Below are positions 34,253 to 43,685 of a stretch of 64,000 nt of DNA, piece after piece. Below the pieces are notes generated by a model that was not told the origin of the DNA, made no database searches, and was given only the letters and a program-made list of their open reading frames with translations. Source of the DNA: Paenibacillus radicis (ex Xue et al. 2023) (GTDB taxonomy: Bacteria; Bacillota; Bacilli; Paenibacillales; NBRC-103111); contig NZ_JANQBD010000009.1 in NCBI RefSeq assembly GCF_024722015.1, positions 62,001 to 126,000 on the forward strand, read 5' to 3'. The first letter of the stretch is position 1. Every line of letters begins with the position of its first letter. The position numbers and the translations under genes were made by a program.

Positions 34253-34816
34253 ATGGAGTGGGCATCGCCGTTGATGATAGGCCAACTGATTACTCTGTTG
34301 ATAATGGCTGTCGCCTTGGGGCTGGACGCGCTATCGCTCGGAATTGGGATCGGGATGAGGGGAATCCGCAAGCTGCATATCATAAAGCTTAGCCTCCTGA
34401 TTGCGTTGTTTCATATGGTCATGCCTTTGGTGGGTATGCTTACTGGGGGCTATGTAGGTTTGCTTCTGGGAGGAGTAGCTACGAAGGCCGGTGGTATTCT
34501 TCTCGTGCTTCTTGGTGTACATATGGTGTACAGCTCTTTAAAAGGTGAACATGCAATCTCCATAGATCACAAAACGACGTGGGGAATGGTCTTATTTGCT
34601 CTCAGCGTTAGCATTGACTCGTTTTCCGTCGGAGTATCTCTCGGCATGTTTGCAGGGGATATGATTTTGACCGTAATATTGTTTGGTGCGGTTGGCGGGT
34701 TAATGTCTATATTCGGATTGATGTTGGGCCGCAAGGTAGGACATTGGGTAGGTGAATACGGCGAGGCTATGGGTGGTGTGATCCTGCTGGCATTTGGAAT
34801 CAACTTTCTGCTATAG
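34253..34816 (+). CDS. mntP: Manganese efflux pump MntP
   Basis: A 187 aa protein with six predicted helices in two inverted halves. Each half carries the conserved acidic motif: 'VALGLDALSLGIGIG' and 'LSVSIDSFSVGVSLG'. MntP exports Mn2+ and corresponds to B. subtilis YwlD at the same chromosomal position. A start at ATG 34253 gives a normal N-terminus; ATG 34229 would add a polar octapeptide. I could not find a yybP-ykoY manganese riboswitch in the short upstream region. Confidence 0.9.
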   Translation: MEWASPLMIGQLITLLIMAVALGLDALSLGIGIGMRGIRKLHIIKLSLLIALFHMVMPLVGMLTGGYVGLLLGGVATKAGGILLVLLGVHMVYSSLKGEHAISIDHKTTWGMVLFALSVSIDSFSVGVSLGMFAGDMILTVILFGAVGGLMSIFGLMLGRKVGHWVGEYGEAMGGVILLAFGINFLL

Positions 34817-34997
34817 GGGCTGTTCAAAATTGAATTTTGACTACGAACTGCCGCCTCAATCTGCAACACTCTTGAACAAGCAGTCTAAGAAGATCTCACA
34901 TAAAAATTGCTGAGGATTCCATAAAACAATTCATTTGAGGTACAATAAGGGTGAGGCTCATGGCAGCCCATCTTGATGAAGAAGGCAGGGATTTCCG

Positions 34998-35570
34998 ATG
35001 AATCGAATTTTGTTCGTTTGTACCGGCAACACCTGCCGTAGTCCGATGGCGGAAGGAATACTGCGCCGAATGTTGGAAGAACACGGTTTGCAGCATATAG
35101 AGGTCCGTTCGGCGGGAGTGGCGGCCTATGATGGGTCACCCGTATCCGGGAATGCGGCAGCCATTTTGAAGGAAAAAGGCTTTAACGAATCGTTGACTTC
35201 TTCCTCCTTAAAGGGAGCGCTGCTCGATTGGGCCGATGTGGTGCTTACAATGACATCCGGTCATAAGCAGCATGCTATTCAGCGGTTTCCTCAGTTCGTC
35301 GATAAAATTTACACGTTAAAAGAATTCGTAGATGACTCGGAAGCGGCAGACCGGCTTGTCGAGCTGGAGAGTCTGGTTGCAGAGCTTGAAGTGAAGCGGG
35401 CATTGTCTCAGCCAGTGACTGAGGAAGAGCGTGCAAGGTTACAGCTGTTGGAGCGTGGGCTTCCCGATTATGATATTGCGGACCCTTTTGGCGGCTCGGT
35501 GATGCTGTATCGGCAGTGTGCCGAAGAGATTGAGGGCTGTTTGGTCAAGCTGATTCGTAAGTTAAGCTAA
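34998..35570 (+). CDS. ywlE: Protein-arginine phosphatase (low-molecular-weight phosphatase family)
   Basis: A 190 aa phosphatase. The P-loop 'FVCTGNTCRSPMAEG' is at residues 6-20; the Thr after Cys-X (CTGNTCRS) marks arginine phosphatases of the YwlE type, which reverse McsB arginine phosphorylation. The general acid Asp is in 'LPDYDIADPFGGS' near residue 160. An extra charged stretch of about 30 residues ('LVELESLVAELEVKRALSQ') makes it longer than the 150 aa B. subtilis protein. Position between mntP and rpiB matches B. subtilis. Confidence 0.92.
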   Translation: MNRILFVCTGNTCRSPMAEGILRRMLEEHGLQHIEVRSAGVAAYDGSPVSGNAAAILKEKGFNESLTSSSLKGALLDWADVVLTMTSGHKQHAIQRFPQFVDKIYTLKEFVDDSEAADRLVELESLVAELEVKRALSQPVTEEERARLQLLERGLPDYDIADPFGGSVMLYRQCAEEIEGCLVKLIRKLS

Positions 35571-35732
35571 GCTTCTTGTTTAAGGTGAATGGCGATTTGC
35601 ATTATTTCATGATTTTATCGATCTTTCCGGGCTACGAAAGTTTAGTTGCAGGCCCCTATGGGGGTTAGTATGTAACAACATGACTGGATGAGTTTCGGCG
35701 TATTTACCGGTCGTTTCACGGATATTTTGGGC

Positions 35733-35761
35733 TTTACAGAGAAAGTTATTTCCGCTATGAT
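35733..35761 (+). promoter_or_regulatory. Sigma-A promoter of the rpiB-ywlG-glyA operon
   Basis: TTTACA at 35733-35738 and TATGAT at 35756-35761 with a 17-bp spacer. Transcription would start near 35768, just before the ZTP aptamer. The stretch 35571-35732 upstream shows no gene. Confidence 0.72.
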
Positions 35762-35775
35762 ATAGCTTATATAGA

Positions 35776-35850
35776 GGGACCCGATGTAACTGGCGACGAG
35801 TGGGATTAACCACAGTGGAGCATCGGGACATACGGCCGGTCGCCTGGGCA
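35776..35850 (+). promoter_or_regulatory. ZTP (pfl motif) riboswitch
   Basis: The outer stem CCCGATG (35780-35786) pairs with CATCGGG (35821-35827). Inside are 'AACTGGCGA' and a GTGG/CCAC hairpin. Downstream is the hallmark 'CCGGTCGCCTGGGCA', the conserved 3' half of the pfl motif that forms the pseudoknot and binds ZTP/ZMP, a signal of 10-formyl-THF shortage. A terminator starts directly after. The operon ends in glyA, whose product charges THF with one-carbon units, a common target of this class. Confidence 0.9.
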
Positions 35851-35851
35851 A

Positions 35852-35895
35852 AGAGCATTGTTGTGCTGTACATAGCACGCAGTATGCTCTTTTTT
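35852..35895 (+). terminator. Riboswitch-controlled intrinsic terminator
   Basis: Outer arms AGAGCAT and ATGCTCT with an inner GTGCT/AGCAC stem, followed by six T residues. It begins one base after the ZTP aptamer, so ligand binding can compete with it. The rpiB start is 60 nt further on. Confidence 0.88.
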
Positions 35896-35954
35896 CGTTT
35901 TTCCGACAGATTTCGGTTATAATGAAATCAACAACAATCAGGAGGCGAATTGCT

Positions 35955-36413
35955 TTGAAAATTGCAATTGGAGCAGATCACGCAGGAGTTCGTTTAAAAG
36001 ATGAGTTGATTGGATTTATTGAGTCATTGGGTCATCAAGTGTCGGATCTTGGCTGTAATTGTACAGATTCCGTTGATTATCCGGACTATGCGATCGCTGT
36101 ATGCGATCAGGTTGTATCCGGTGCAGCAGACAAAGGATTTCTTATTTGCGGAACCGGCATTGGGATGACGATTGCTGCCAATAAAGTGCCGGGTATTCGC
36201 TGTGCGTTGGTGCATGATTTATTCTCCGCAAAAGCGACCAGAGAGCATAACGATACGAATGTGTTGGCCATGGGGGAACGTGTGGTTGGACCCGGCGTTG
36301 CACAGGAAATCGTGAAAATATGGCTGGAAACGGAGTTCTCTAATGGAGAGCGTCACCGTAACCGCATTGGCAAGGTAAAAGCGTTGGAAGATAAATATGC
36401 GATTCATCCGTAA
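35955..36413 (+). CDS. rpiB: Ribose 5-phosphate isomerase B
   Basis: A 152 aa isomerase interconverting ribose 5-phosphate and ribulose 5-phosphate. It starts 'KIAIGADHAGVRLKDEL' and has the active-site signature 'GFLICGTGIGMTIAANKVPGIRCALVHD' in short form around residues 62-90, including the catalytic Cys65 region. 'SAKATREHNDTNVLAMGERV' is also typical. The start is a TTG at 35955, nine nt after AGGAGG; upstream in-frame codons extend into the leader without support. First gene of the ZTP-controlled operon. Confidence 0.95.
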   Translation: MKIAIGADHAGVRLKDELIGFIESLGHQVSDLGCNCTDSVDYPDYAIAVCDQVVSGAADKGFLICGTGIGMTIAANKVPGIRCALVHDLFSAKATREHNDTNVLAMGERVVGPGVAQEIVKIWLETEFSNGERHRNRIGKVKALEDKYAIHP

Positions 36414-36443
36414 TCGGTCAGCCCGATGAAAGAGGTGGAGTCA

Positions 36444-37094
36444 ATGAGCCAGACAGATCAATCAGCCGGCACTATGGATCAGGCAATTGGATTGGATTTG
36501 AGCCAAATCCGGCCTTTGGCTGAGCAAGTACTGCGTGAGCTAGCTCACGTCGGAAAGCTTGAAGCGGGGCAGCTTGTTGTTATTGGGACAAGCACAAGTG
36601 AGGTGTTGGGTCATCATATTGGCACCTCCGGTACGGAAGAGGTGGCTTCGCACCTGTTCGCCGCTGTTGAGGCCGTGCGAGCCGAGTTCGGATTTTACCC
36701 CGCTTTTCAATGCTGCGAGCATCTGAATCGGGCATTGGTTGTGGAGCGGGAAGCGATGCGAGAGTACCGGTTGGAGCAGGTATCTGTTGTTCCGGTACCA
36801 CGGGCAGGGGGATCAATGGCATCCTATGCCTATAAAAACCTTCAACAGGCTTGCGTGGTGGAGTCGATACAGGCGCATGCAGGAGTGGATATCGGTGGGA
36901 CTCTGATCGGTATGCATCTGAAGCCTGTAGCCGTTCCAGTACGTCCTTCCATCCGTATGATTGGCCATGCTGCTGTACAGATGGCTTATACAAGACCGAA
37001 ACTAATCGGCGGAGCTCGGGCTGTCTACACGGCGGTTGCTGAAGATTCGAAGGCCCATTCGGGCAGTGCTACGAATATCGATACTTGCAGCTGA
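36444..37094 (+). CDS. ywlG: UPF0340 / TIGR01440 family protein YwlG
   Basis: A 216 aa protein of unknown function conserved in Firmicutes. Recognisable parts are 'GQLVVIGTSTSEVLGHHIGT', 'FQCCEHLNRALVVERE' and 'VPVPRAGGSMASYAYKNL', followed by 'HAGVDIGGTLIGMHLKPV'. Its invariable neighbourhood with rpiB and glyA suggests a link to one-carbon or pentose metabolism, but no activity is established. I chose ATG 36444, shortly after GAGGTGGAG; ATG 36426 is the alternative. Confidence 0.88.
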   Translation: MSQTDQSAGTMDQAIGLDLSQIRPLAEQVLRELAHVGKLEAGQLVVIGTSTSEVLGHHIGTSGTEEVASHLFAAVEAVRAEFGFYPAFQCCEHLNRALVVEREAMREYRLEQVSVVPVPRAGGSMASYAYKNLQQACVVESIQAHAGVDIGGTLIGMHLKPVAVPVRPSIRMIGHAAVQMAYTRPKLIGGARAVYTAVAEDSKAHSGSATNIDTCS

Positions 37095-37179
37095 CTCTTG
37101 CAGTTGAATATCTGGATCCGAGTAACGTACTTATACAATTCAAATATAATCAAGTTTACATCCTAAGGAGGAATTTATT

Positions 37180-38427
37180 GTGGAACAATTACGTAAGCAG
37201 GATCCTAAAATCGTTGAGGCTATGAATTTGGAGATTGGTCGTCAACGGGACAAAATTGAATTAATCGCTTCCGAAAACTTCGTGAGTGAAGCTGTATTGC
37301 AAGCAATGGGTACGGTATTAACTAATAAATATGCCGAAGGCTATCCAGGAAAGCGTTACTATGGCGGTTGTGAGCATGTTGATATCGTTGAAGATATTGC
37401 TCGTGACCGTGCCAAAGAATTGTTCGGTGCTGAGCACGCGAACGTACAGCCCCATTCAGGCGCGCAAGCGAACATGGCGGTATATTTGGCAGCTTTGCAG
37501 CCTGGCGATACGGTTCTAGGTATGAACCTTGCGCATGGCGGTCACTTAACCCACGGAAGCCCAGTGAATGCATCCGGTATCTTGTATAACTTTGTTGCAT
37601 ATGGCGTTAGAGAAAGCGATGCTCATATCGATTATAATGAAGTTCGCAAATTGGCATTCAAGCATAAGCCTCGTATGATCGTGGCAGGCGCGAGCGCATA
37701 CCCTCGTACTATCGATTTTGAAGCTTTGGCTTCCATCGCTAATGATGTAGGCGCCTTGTTGTTTGTTGATATGGCCCATATTGCCGGTCTTGTTGCAGCA
37801 GGCTTGCACCCGAACCCGGTTCCATACGCACATTTTGTAACAACTACTACACACAAAACGCTTCGCGGTCCTCGCGGCGGTATGATCCTTTGCCGCAAGC
37901 CGTGGGCAGCTGCTATTGATAAAGCTGTGTTCCCGGGTACTCAAGGCGGTCCTTTGATGCATGTTATTGCAGCCAAAGCGGTTTCCTTCGGTGAAGCTTT
38001 GCAGCCGGAATTCAAAACGTATGCACAAAATGTTGTAAATAACGCTAAAACTTTGTCCGAGGCTTTGACAGCAGAAGGCATTGACCTGGTATCCGGCGGT
38101 ACTGACAACCATTTAATGCTGATTGACCTTCGCAACTTGAACATCAGTGGAAAAGACGCTGAGCATCTGTTGGATGAAGTAGGTGTTACCGTGAACAAAA
38201 ACGCTATTCCTTTTGATCCAGCTAAGCCAATGATTACAAGCGGCATTCGTATTGGTACGCCTGCTGCAACTTCCCGTGGCATGGATCAAGAAGCGATGAA
38301 AGTCATTGCCAAAATCATCGCGTTGACATTAAAGAACCCATCCGATGAAGCTGTACATGAAAAAGTACGCGGCATGGTTAAGGATTTGACAGCTCAATTC
38401 CCGCTGTATCCTGGTTTGAGTTATTAA
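37180..38427 (+). CDS. glyA: Serine hydroxymethyltransferase
   Basis: A 415 aa PLP enzyme that interconverts serine and glycine while loading tetrahydrofolate with a one-carbon unit. Family segments are '[19 protein letters not shown]', '[18 protein letters not shown]', and the PLP lysine in '[17 protein letters not shown]' near residue 227. The start is a GTG at 37180 after AAGGAGG. It is the last gene of the ZTP-riboswitch operon and is followed by a strong terminator. A TATAAT at 37145-37150 in the gap before it could provide a second promoter, but its -35 is poor. Confidence 0.98.
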   Translation: MEQLRKQDPKIVEAMNLEIGRQRDKIELIASENFVSEAVLQAMGTVLTNKYAEGYPGKRYYGGCEHVDIVEDIARDRAKELFGAEHANVQPHSGAQANMAVYLAALQPGDTVLGMNLAHGGHLTHGSPVNASGILYNFVAYGVRESDAHIDYNEVRKLAFKHKPRMIVAGASAYPRTIDFEALASIANDVGALLFVDMAHIAGLVAAGLHPNPVPYAHFVTTTTHKTLRGPRGGMILCRKPWAAAIDKAVFPGTQGGPLMHVIAAKAVSFGEALQPEFKTYAQNVVNNAKTLSEALTAEGIDLVSGGTDNHLMLIDLRNLNISGKDAEHLLDEVGVTVNKNAIPFDPAKPMITSGIRIGTPAATSRGMDQEAMKVIAKIIALTLKNPSDEAVHEKVRGMVKDLTAQFPLYPGLSY

Positions 38428-38447
38428 TTGACGTTGTAATAAATAGG

Positions 38448-38473
38448 GCCGGCGCAAATGCGTCGGCTTTTTT
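38448..38473 (+). terminator. Intrinsic terminator of glyA
   Basis: GCCGGCGC and GCGTCGGC arms with an AAAT loop, followed by six T residues, 20 nt after the glyA stop. Confidence 0.93.
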
Positions 38474-38522
38474 CTACAAAGAACAGGAGAGAGAAGGATA
38501 CACGGCTAAGGAGGGTGTGACT

Positions 38523-39374
38523 ATGATATGTATCGGTTTAGCAGGATGGGGAGATCATGATGGGCTTTATGAGAAGGGTGCCGTCAAGCCAGAGGATAAA
38601 TTGAAGGTATATAGCAGGCATTTTTCCGTAGTTGAAGTGGATAGTTCTTTTTATGCAGTGCTGCAGGAGAAGACATTCAGCCGTTGGGTGAATGAAACAG
38701 CGCAGGATTTTTCCTTTATTGTCAAAGCTTATCAAGGTATGACAGGACATCTGAGAGGGAAGAACCCGTTCACGGATGATGATTCGATGTACAAGGCTTT
38801 TTGCGAGTCGATTCGTCCAGTTAAGGAGAGCGGGAAGTTAAAAGCTGTGCTGTTTCAATACCCTCCCTGGTTTGACTGCTCACGAAGCAATGTGGATATA
38901 CTTCGAGGTGTAAGGGAGCGTATGAAGAACTATCCGGTTGCCCTCGAATTTCGGAATCAAAGCTGGTTTACCGAAGAAACAAGAGAGAAGACGCTTGCCT
39001 TCATGCACCGAGAGCAATGGGTTCACAGTATTTGTGACGAACCCCAAGCTGGGATTGGATCAGTGCCTGCTGTGCTTGTTCCAACAAGCCCGAGGCAGAC
39101 TATCGTGCGTATGCATGGCAGGAATGCTTCCGGATGGAATCAAAATGGCAATCCCAATTGGAGAGCAACACGGTACTTGTATCGATATAACGAGCAGGAG
39201 CTTACAGAGTGGAGAGATAACCTGCTGCGTCTTAGTGAGCAGACCGAAGAGCTCTACGTTATTTTTAACAATAACTCGGGTGGCGATGCTGCTGAGAATG
39301 CCAAGGAGCTCATGAAGCTTCTAGGGATGAATCCCGAAGGGCTTGCCCCGCGCCAGCTGGAACTATTCGAATAA
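38523..39374 (+). CDS. DUF72 family protein (YecE-like)
   Basis: A 283 aa predicted TIM-barrel protein. DUF72 signatures are 'IGLAGWGDHDGLYEKG' at the start, 'FSVVEVDSSFYAVLQEKTFSRWV', 'FIVKAYQGMTGH', 'VLFQYPPWF', 'YPVALEFRNQSW' and 'LYVIFNNNSGGDAAENAKEL'. The biochemical function of the family is unknown. The ATG at 38523 is 8 nt after AAGGAGG. It lies alone between the glyA terminator and the upp promoter. Confidence 0.9.
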   Translation: MICIGLAGWGDHDGLYEKGAVKPEDKLKVYSRHFSVVEVDSSFYAVLQEKTFSRWVNETAQDFSFIVKAYQGMTGHLRGKNPFTDDDSMYKAFCESIRPVKESGKLKAVLFQYPPWFDCSRSNVDILRGVRERMKNYPVALEFRNQSWFTEETREKTLAFMHREQWVHSICDEPQAGIGSVPAVLVPTSPRQTIVRMHGRNASGWNQNGNPNWRATRYLYRYNEQELTEWRDNLLRLSEQTEELYVIFNNNSGGDAAENAKELMKLLGMNPEGLAPRQLELFE

Positions 39375-39413
39375 TTCGGTTTTGAAACTTGCTAGGATAA
39401 CAAAGGACAATTG

Positions 39414-39422
39414 TGGTATAAT
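39414..39422 (+). promoter_or_regulatory. Extended -10 promoter of upp
   Basis: TGGTATAAT is a perfect extended -10 element (TGnTATAAT), 32 nt before the upp start. No good -35 hexamer is seen at 17 bp, which is tolerated with an extended -10. Confidence 0.55.
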
Positions 39423-39453
39423 ACATAAGATTTGGCGTAAAGGGGAATGAATA

Positions 39454-40083
39454 ATGGGAAAAGTATATGTGTGTGACCACCCGCTTATTCAGCATAAGCT
39501 GACTTACATACGGGATGAAGCCACAACAACCAAAGATTTTCGCGAGCTTGTTGATGAAGTGGCAACACTGATGGCATATGAGATTACAAGAGATATTCCT
39601 TTGCAAAAGGTGCAGGTTAAAACCCCTGTCGCTACAGCTGAGTGCAAGGTGATTTCGGGGCGAATGCTCGGACTAATTCCTATTCTGCGCGCGGGTCTTG
39701 GCATGGTTGACGGGATATTGAACCTCGTGCCGGCAGCTAAAGTAGGGCATATCGGATTGTATCGCGATCCGGAAACCTTGCAGCCTATTGAATATTATGC
39801 CAAGCTGCCTACCGATGTGCAGGAGCGGGAATTAATTGTTATTGATCCGATGCTCGCCACTGGCGGTTCGGCCAATGCGGCAATTGCTGCGTTAAAGGCG
39901 AGGAACTGCACACAGCTGAAGCTGATGTGTCTGATTGCAGCTCCTGAAGGCATTCAAGCGGTACAAAAAGAGCACCCGGACGTGGATATATATGTGGCAG
40001 CTATAGACGACTATTTGGATGACCACGGTTACATCATACCTGGTTTGGGTGACGCGGGAGACCGCTTGTTCGGAACCAAGTAG
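39454..40083 (+). CDS. upp: Uracil phosphoribosyltransferase
   Basis: A 209 aa enzyme making UMP from uracil and PRPP. The PRPP loop is '[18 protein letters not shown]' near residues 127-144, and the C-terminal uracil-binding segment is 'YIVPGLGD'-like ('[17 protein letters not shown]'). The N-terminus '[19 protein letters not shown]' is typical. It lies between DUF72 and mnaA, upstream of the atp operon as in B. subtilis. Confidence 0.98.
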   Translation: MGKVYVCDHPLIQHKLTYIRDEATTTKDFRELVDEVATLMAYEITRDIPLQKVQVKTPVATAECKVISGRMLGLIPILRAGLGMVDGILNLVPAAKVGHIGLYRDPETLQPIEYYAKLPTDVQERELIVIDPMLATGGSANAAIAALKARNCTQLKLMCLIAAPEGIQAVQKEHPDVDIYVAAIDDYLDDHGYIIPGLGDAGDRLFGTK

Positions 40084-40141
40084 TAAATATGCCGTATAAC
40101 TTACTGTTTAAGTGATTATGAAGTAGGGGGGAAGAGGGACT

Positions 40142-41290
40142 TTGAATACAAACAAGATTAAAGTCTTAACGATCTTCGGCACACGGCCAGAAGCAACGAA
40201 GATGGCTCCGCTTGTTAAAGAGTTGGAAAAGCACTCGGATCAGATCGAATCGATCGTTTGCGTAACGGCACAGCACAGGCAACTGCTCGACACGGTGCTC
40301 GAATTTTTCGAAATTAAACCGCAATATGATCTGGATGTTATGAAGGACGGGCAAACATTAAGTGAGGTTTCGGTTCGCGTTCTGCAGGGACTCAATCCGG
40401 TATTGAAAGAAGCGAAGCCGGATTTGATTCTGGTTCACGGCGATACCTCGACGACATTTCTCGCCAGCTATGCCGCATTTATTTTGCAAATAAAAATTGG
40501 ACATGTGGAAGCGGGGCTTCGTACCTGGAACAAGATGTCTCCATATCCCGAAGAAATGAACCGTCAATTGACCGGTGTTATGAGCGATCTGCACTTCTCG
40601 CCGACAGATTTATCGGCGGACAACCTCCGCAGGGAGAATAAGCCCGAAGAAGGCATCTTTATTACAGGGAATACGGCTGTCGATCTGCTGTCTTATACAG
40701 TTCGAGACAACTACTCGCATCCTGTACTCGAATGGGCCAAAGGTAAACGCCTGATTCTGATGACGGCGCATCGCCGGGAATCTCAGGGCGAACCGCACCG
40801 TCAGGTTTTCCGTGCAGTAAAGCGGTTGGCCGATGAGTTTGAAGACATCGCCATCGTGTATCCTGTTCACCCAAGCCCGGCTGTGAAAGGCCCGGCATAC
40901 GAATACCTGGATGGACATCCACGCATTAAATTGATTGACCCGCTGGATGTTGTTGATTTGCACAATCTGTATCCGCATACGCATATGATTCTGACCGACT
41001 CCGGAGGCTTGCAGGAAGAAGCTCCTTCGTTTGGGGTTCCAGTGCTGGTGCTTCGGGAAACAACGGAGCGTCCTGAAGGTATTGATGCAGGCACGTTGGA
41101 GCTTGTAGGGACGGATGAAGATCATGTGTTCGAGCGTGCTCGCACGCTGCTAACCGATGCCTCCTTGTACGAAAAAATGAGCCAATCGGCGAACCCGTAC
41201 GGAGACGGAAAAGCGTCTGAACGTATCGTTCAAGCCATCCTTTTCCATTTCGGAAAGGGTGCTTCAAGACCGGATCCGTTCCAACCGTGA
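40142..41290 (+). CDS. mnaA: UDP-N-acetylglucosamine 2-epimerase (non-hydrolysing)
   Basis: A 382 aa enzyme interconverting UDP-GlcNAc and UDP-ManNAc for wall teichoic acid or other surface polymers. Conserved parts: 'VLTIFGTRPEATKMAPLV', 'LVHGDTSTTFLASYAAF', 'GHVEAGLRTWNKMSPYPEE', 'LMTAHRRESQGEPHR' and 'ILTDSGGLQEEAPSFGVPV'. The start is a TTG at 40142 after a G-rich site. It lies between upp and the ATP synthase operon, an arrangement expected in Paenibacillaceae rather than B. subtilis. Confidence 0.96.
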   Translation: MNTNKIKVLTIFGTRPEATKMAPLVKELEKHSDQIESIVCVTAQHRQLLDTVLEFFEIKPQYDLDVMKDGQTLSEVSVRVLQGLNPVLKEAKPDLILVHGDTSTTFLASYAAFILQIKIGHVEAGLRTWNKMSPYPEEMNRQLTGVMSDLHFSPTDLSADNLRRENKPEEGIFITGNTAVDLLSYTVRDNYSHPVLEWAKGKRLILMTAHRRESQGEPHRQVFRAVKRLADEFEDIAIVYPVHPSPAVKGPAYEYLDGHPRIKLIDPLDVVDLHNLYPHTHMILTDSGGLQEEAPSFGVPVLVLRETTERPEGIDAGTLELVGTDEDHVFERARTLLTDASLYEKMSQSANPYGDGKASERIVQAILFHFGKGASRPDPFQP

Positions 41291-41409
41291 CAATCCTATG
41301 ACAAACGTCATAGCATACAGTTACACTGTTTGGTTTGAAAGTGAAAAAAACGTTGATGTGACAGCGTTTTTTGAGATTTTCATACACAGTTGTTTGGAGA
41401 GAACCACAA

Positions 41410-41439
41410 TTGACAAACATCGCGTTGCTTCGTTACAAT
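41410..41439 (+). promoter_or_regulatory. Sigma-A promoter of the ATP synthase operon
   Basis: Perfect -35 TTGACA at 41410-41415, 18-bp spacer, and TACAAT at 41434-41439. Transcription would start near 41446, 20 nt before the first ORF of the operon. Confidence 0.82.
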
Positions 41440-41465
41440 AAGTGAGGATTATCAGGAGGGTGTCT

Positions 41466-41687
41466 ATGAAACAGCCAAACCGCAATGATAATCCATGGAA
41501 AGCCGCTGCATTAACGAGCGCTATCGGTATCGACCTTGTCGTATGCTTACTGGCCGGGTATTGGCTCGGAGATTGGTTAAGCCATATGCTAGGCGGTCAG
41601 TTGTGGCTGCTAGGAGGCTTTCTGTTGGGGCTTGTGTCAGCTATTATTAGCATTTATTTTATGATCAAGCAATACGGAGGGCTATGA
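41466..41687 (+). CDS. AtpZ/AtpI-like small membrane protein
   Basis: A 73 aa protein with two hydrophobic helices: 'ALTSAIGIDLVVCLLAGYWL' and 'LWLLGGFLLGLVSAIISIYF'. The glycine-rich 'GYWLGDWL' and position before atpI identify the AtpZ-type (F0F1-ATPase-associated, putative Mg2+/Ca2+ transporter) family. ATG 41466 is 6 nt after AGGAGG. It overlaps atpI by four bases. Confidence 0.82.
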   Translation: MKQPNRNDNPWKAAALTSAIGIDLVVCLLAGYWLGDWLSHMLGGQLWLLGGFLLGLVSAIISIYFMIKQYGGL

Positions 41688-42082
41688 TGGATGATTTTTC
41701 GGCCCATCTGAAAACGGTTCAAAATGTCTTTCTTTTCTTCTTATCCTTTTGTCTGGTGTCTTGGGCAATTTTCGAGGATTTTCGACCCTATTCTGCAGGG
41801 TTAATGCTGGGCTCGATTGCCAGTATGATTAATGCGAGGTATCTTGCATGGAAAATACTCAGGCTTTCCGAAAAAGTTATCAAAGCTTCACTTGAGCAAC
41901 AGGTTCCTCGCAAGGCAACCATAGGCTTTCTGACTAGGGCGGCAATTGCGGGCTTGGCTGGGCTTATTGCGGTCCGGTATCCGGAGCATATCGCTTTACC
42001 CACAACCATTGCCGGATACTTTTTCGCTCAATTGGCAACACTCGTATTGGGTATTCTTTCTATTAAAAGATCCAAGAAGTAA
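41684..42082 (+). CDS. atpI: ATP synthase subunit I (AtpI)
   Basis: A 132 aa protein with four hydrophobic helices ('VFLFFLSFCLVSWAIFEDF', 'AGLMLGSIASMINARYLAWK', 'AAIAGLAGLIAVRY', 'TTIAGYFFAQLATLVLGIL'). It matches the ATP synthase I family in size and position. The family is thought to help assemble the c-ring and is not a permanent part of the enzyme. Overlap with the preceding gene indicates coupling. Confidence 0.85.
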   Translation: MMDDFSAHLKTVQNVFLFFLSFCLVSWAIFEDFRPYSAGLMLGSIASMINARYLAWKILRLSEKVIKASLEQQVPRKATIGFLTRAAIAGLAGLIAVRYPEHIALPTTIAGYFFAQLATLVLGILSIKRSKK

Positions 42083-42115
42083 ATCCATTCGTGGAAAGGG
42101 GTGAAAAGGGAAAAC

Positions 42116-42814
42116 ATGGAACATAAAGTACCGGGGATAGAGTTATTTGGTCTCCACTTCGATCTGTCAGCACTTCTTATGATCGCAGTGACCAGTATTT
42201 TCGTATTAATACTTGCCATATCCGGAGCTAGTAAGGGGTCCGTTACGAATCCGTCGAAGCTGCAAAACTTTATGGAGTGGGTTGTAGAGTTTGTGGAAGG
42301 AATCGTAGGAAGCACTATTGGTTCTAAGCATGGAAAACCGTTTATCGCGTTAGGGCTAACGCTTATCATGTACATTTTTATTGGCAACATGTTAGGACTT
42401 CCGTTCTCAATCGTTACTTCAGATCACGTTTCCTGGTGGAAATCGCCGACGGCGGATATTGCTGTAACAGGCGGTCTTACTGTTATCGTTATTGGACTTA
42501 GCCACTACTTAGGTATAACTCGAAATACCAAGCATTACTTTGCTCATTACTTCGAGTACAAAGGGGCTATGCTTCCACTGCATTTAATTGAAGTGGTATC
42601 TAAGCCGCTGACACTTGCTTTTCGTCTATACGGTAATATTTATGCAGGTGAAATAATGATTTCTGTCATCTTGGGGGCAAGCTGGTTTGGAATTGCGCCT
42701 CTGTTTGTATGGCAGGGCTTCAGTGTGTTCGTAGGTGCGATTCAAGCATTCGTATTTACGATGCTGACGATGGTTTATATTTCACAAACATTGATCCACG
42801 AAGAGGGTCACTAA
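42116..42814 (+). CDS. atpB: ATP synthase Fo subunit a
   Basis: A 232 aa membrane subunit with the proton half-channels. The essential arginine is in 'PLTLAFRLYGNIYAGEIM', and the last helix carries 'IQAFVFTMLTMVYISQ'. I chose ATG 42116 after AAAAGGG; a GTG at 42101 would add five residues. A small hairpin (AGACTTACC and GGTAGTCT) follows the stop at about 42821-42838. Confidence 0.96.
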   Translation: MEHKVPGIELFGLHFDLSALLMIAVTSIFVLILAISGASKGSVTNPSKLQNFMEWVVEFVEGIVGSTIGSKHGKPFIALGLTLIMYIFIGNMLGLPFSIVTSDHVSWWKSPTADIAVTGGLTVIVIGLSHYLGITRNTKHYFAHYFEYKGAMLPLHLIEVVSKPLTLAFRLYGNIYAGEIMISVILGASWFGIAPLFVWQGFSVFVGAIQAFVFTMLTMVYISQTLIHEEGH

Positions 42815-42879
42815 AAAGCAAGACTTACCTCGGGTAGTCTCGAGTCACTTTATAAATACAAAAAACTTTACGAAATTAA

Positions 42880-43119
<240 letters not shown>

Positions 43120-43199
43120 GAATAATTCGTTTGGCGGGGATGGCGCAGTAGCCTCCACGCCTTCGTTTTGCCCACGTTATCAGAAGGGAGTGACGTTAC

Positions 43200-43685
43200 T
43201 TGCATATTGAATGGACAACGTTTTTTATTCAAATCATAGCCTTCTTGATTTTGTACCTTTTGCTGCAAAAACTTGCGTTCGGTCCTTTGTTTGGAATGAT
43301 GGAAAAACGCAGACAGCTTGTTAAGGATCAAATTCAAACAGCTGAAAATAACCGTAAACAATCCGAGCAACTGTTAGAGGAGCAAAAACAAGCTCTACAG
43401 GCAACTCGTAAAGAAGCACATGATATTATTGAACAAGCTAAACAAACAAGCTCCAAGCAAGCTGATGACATTATTGCTGCAGCTCGCGTAGAGGCGACTC
43501 GCGTGAAAGAAGAAGCGATTCGTGATATCGAAAGTGAGAAAAATAAGGCGGTTGCCGCCCTTCGCAGTCAAGTCAGCGCGATGTCCGTGCTGATTGCTTC
43601 CAAAATTATTGAGAAGCAAATTGATGAGAAGTCCCAGGAACAGTTGGTTGAGCATTACCTGAAAGAGGTAGGAGGCAATCAATGA
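43200..43685 (+). CDS. atpF: ATP synthase Fo subunit b
   Basis: A 161 aa subunit: one N-terminal membrane helix ('FFIQIIAFLILYLLLQKLAF') then a long charged coiled coil forming the peripheral stalk. The start is a TTG at 43200 after GGGAGTGA; no ATG is available before the helix. The stop overlaps atpH (ATGA). Confidence 0.95.
   Translation: MHIEWTTFFIQIIAFLILYLLLQKLAFGPLFGMMEKRRQLVKDQIQTAENNRKQSEQLLEEQKQALQATRKEAHDIIEQAKQTSSKQADDIIAAARVEATRVKEEAIRDIESEKNKAVAALRSQVSAMSVLIASKIIEKQIDEKSQEQLVEHYLKEVGGNQ

Noticed and set aside
34817..34881. Insertion sequence remnant after mntP
   Set aside because: A CTGTTCAA and TTGAACAG-like pair about 50 nt apart suggested inverted ends, but there is no transposase sequence or target duplication that I can support.
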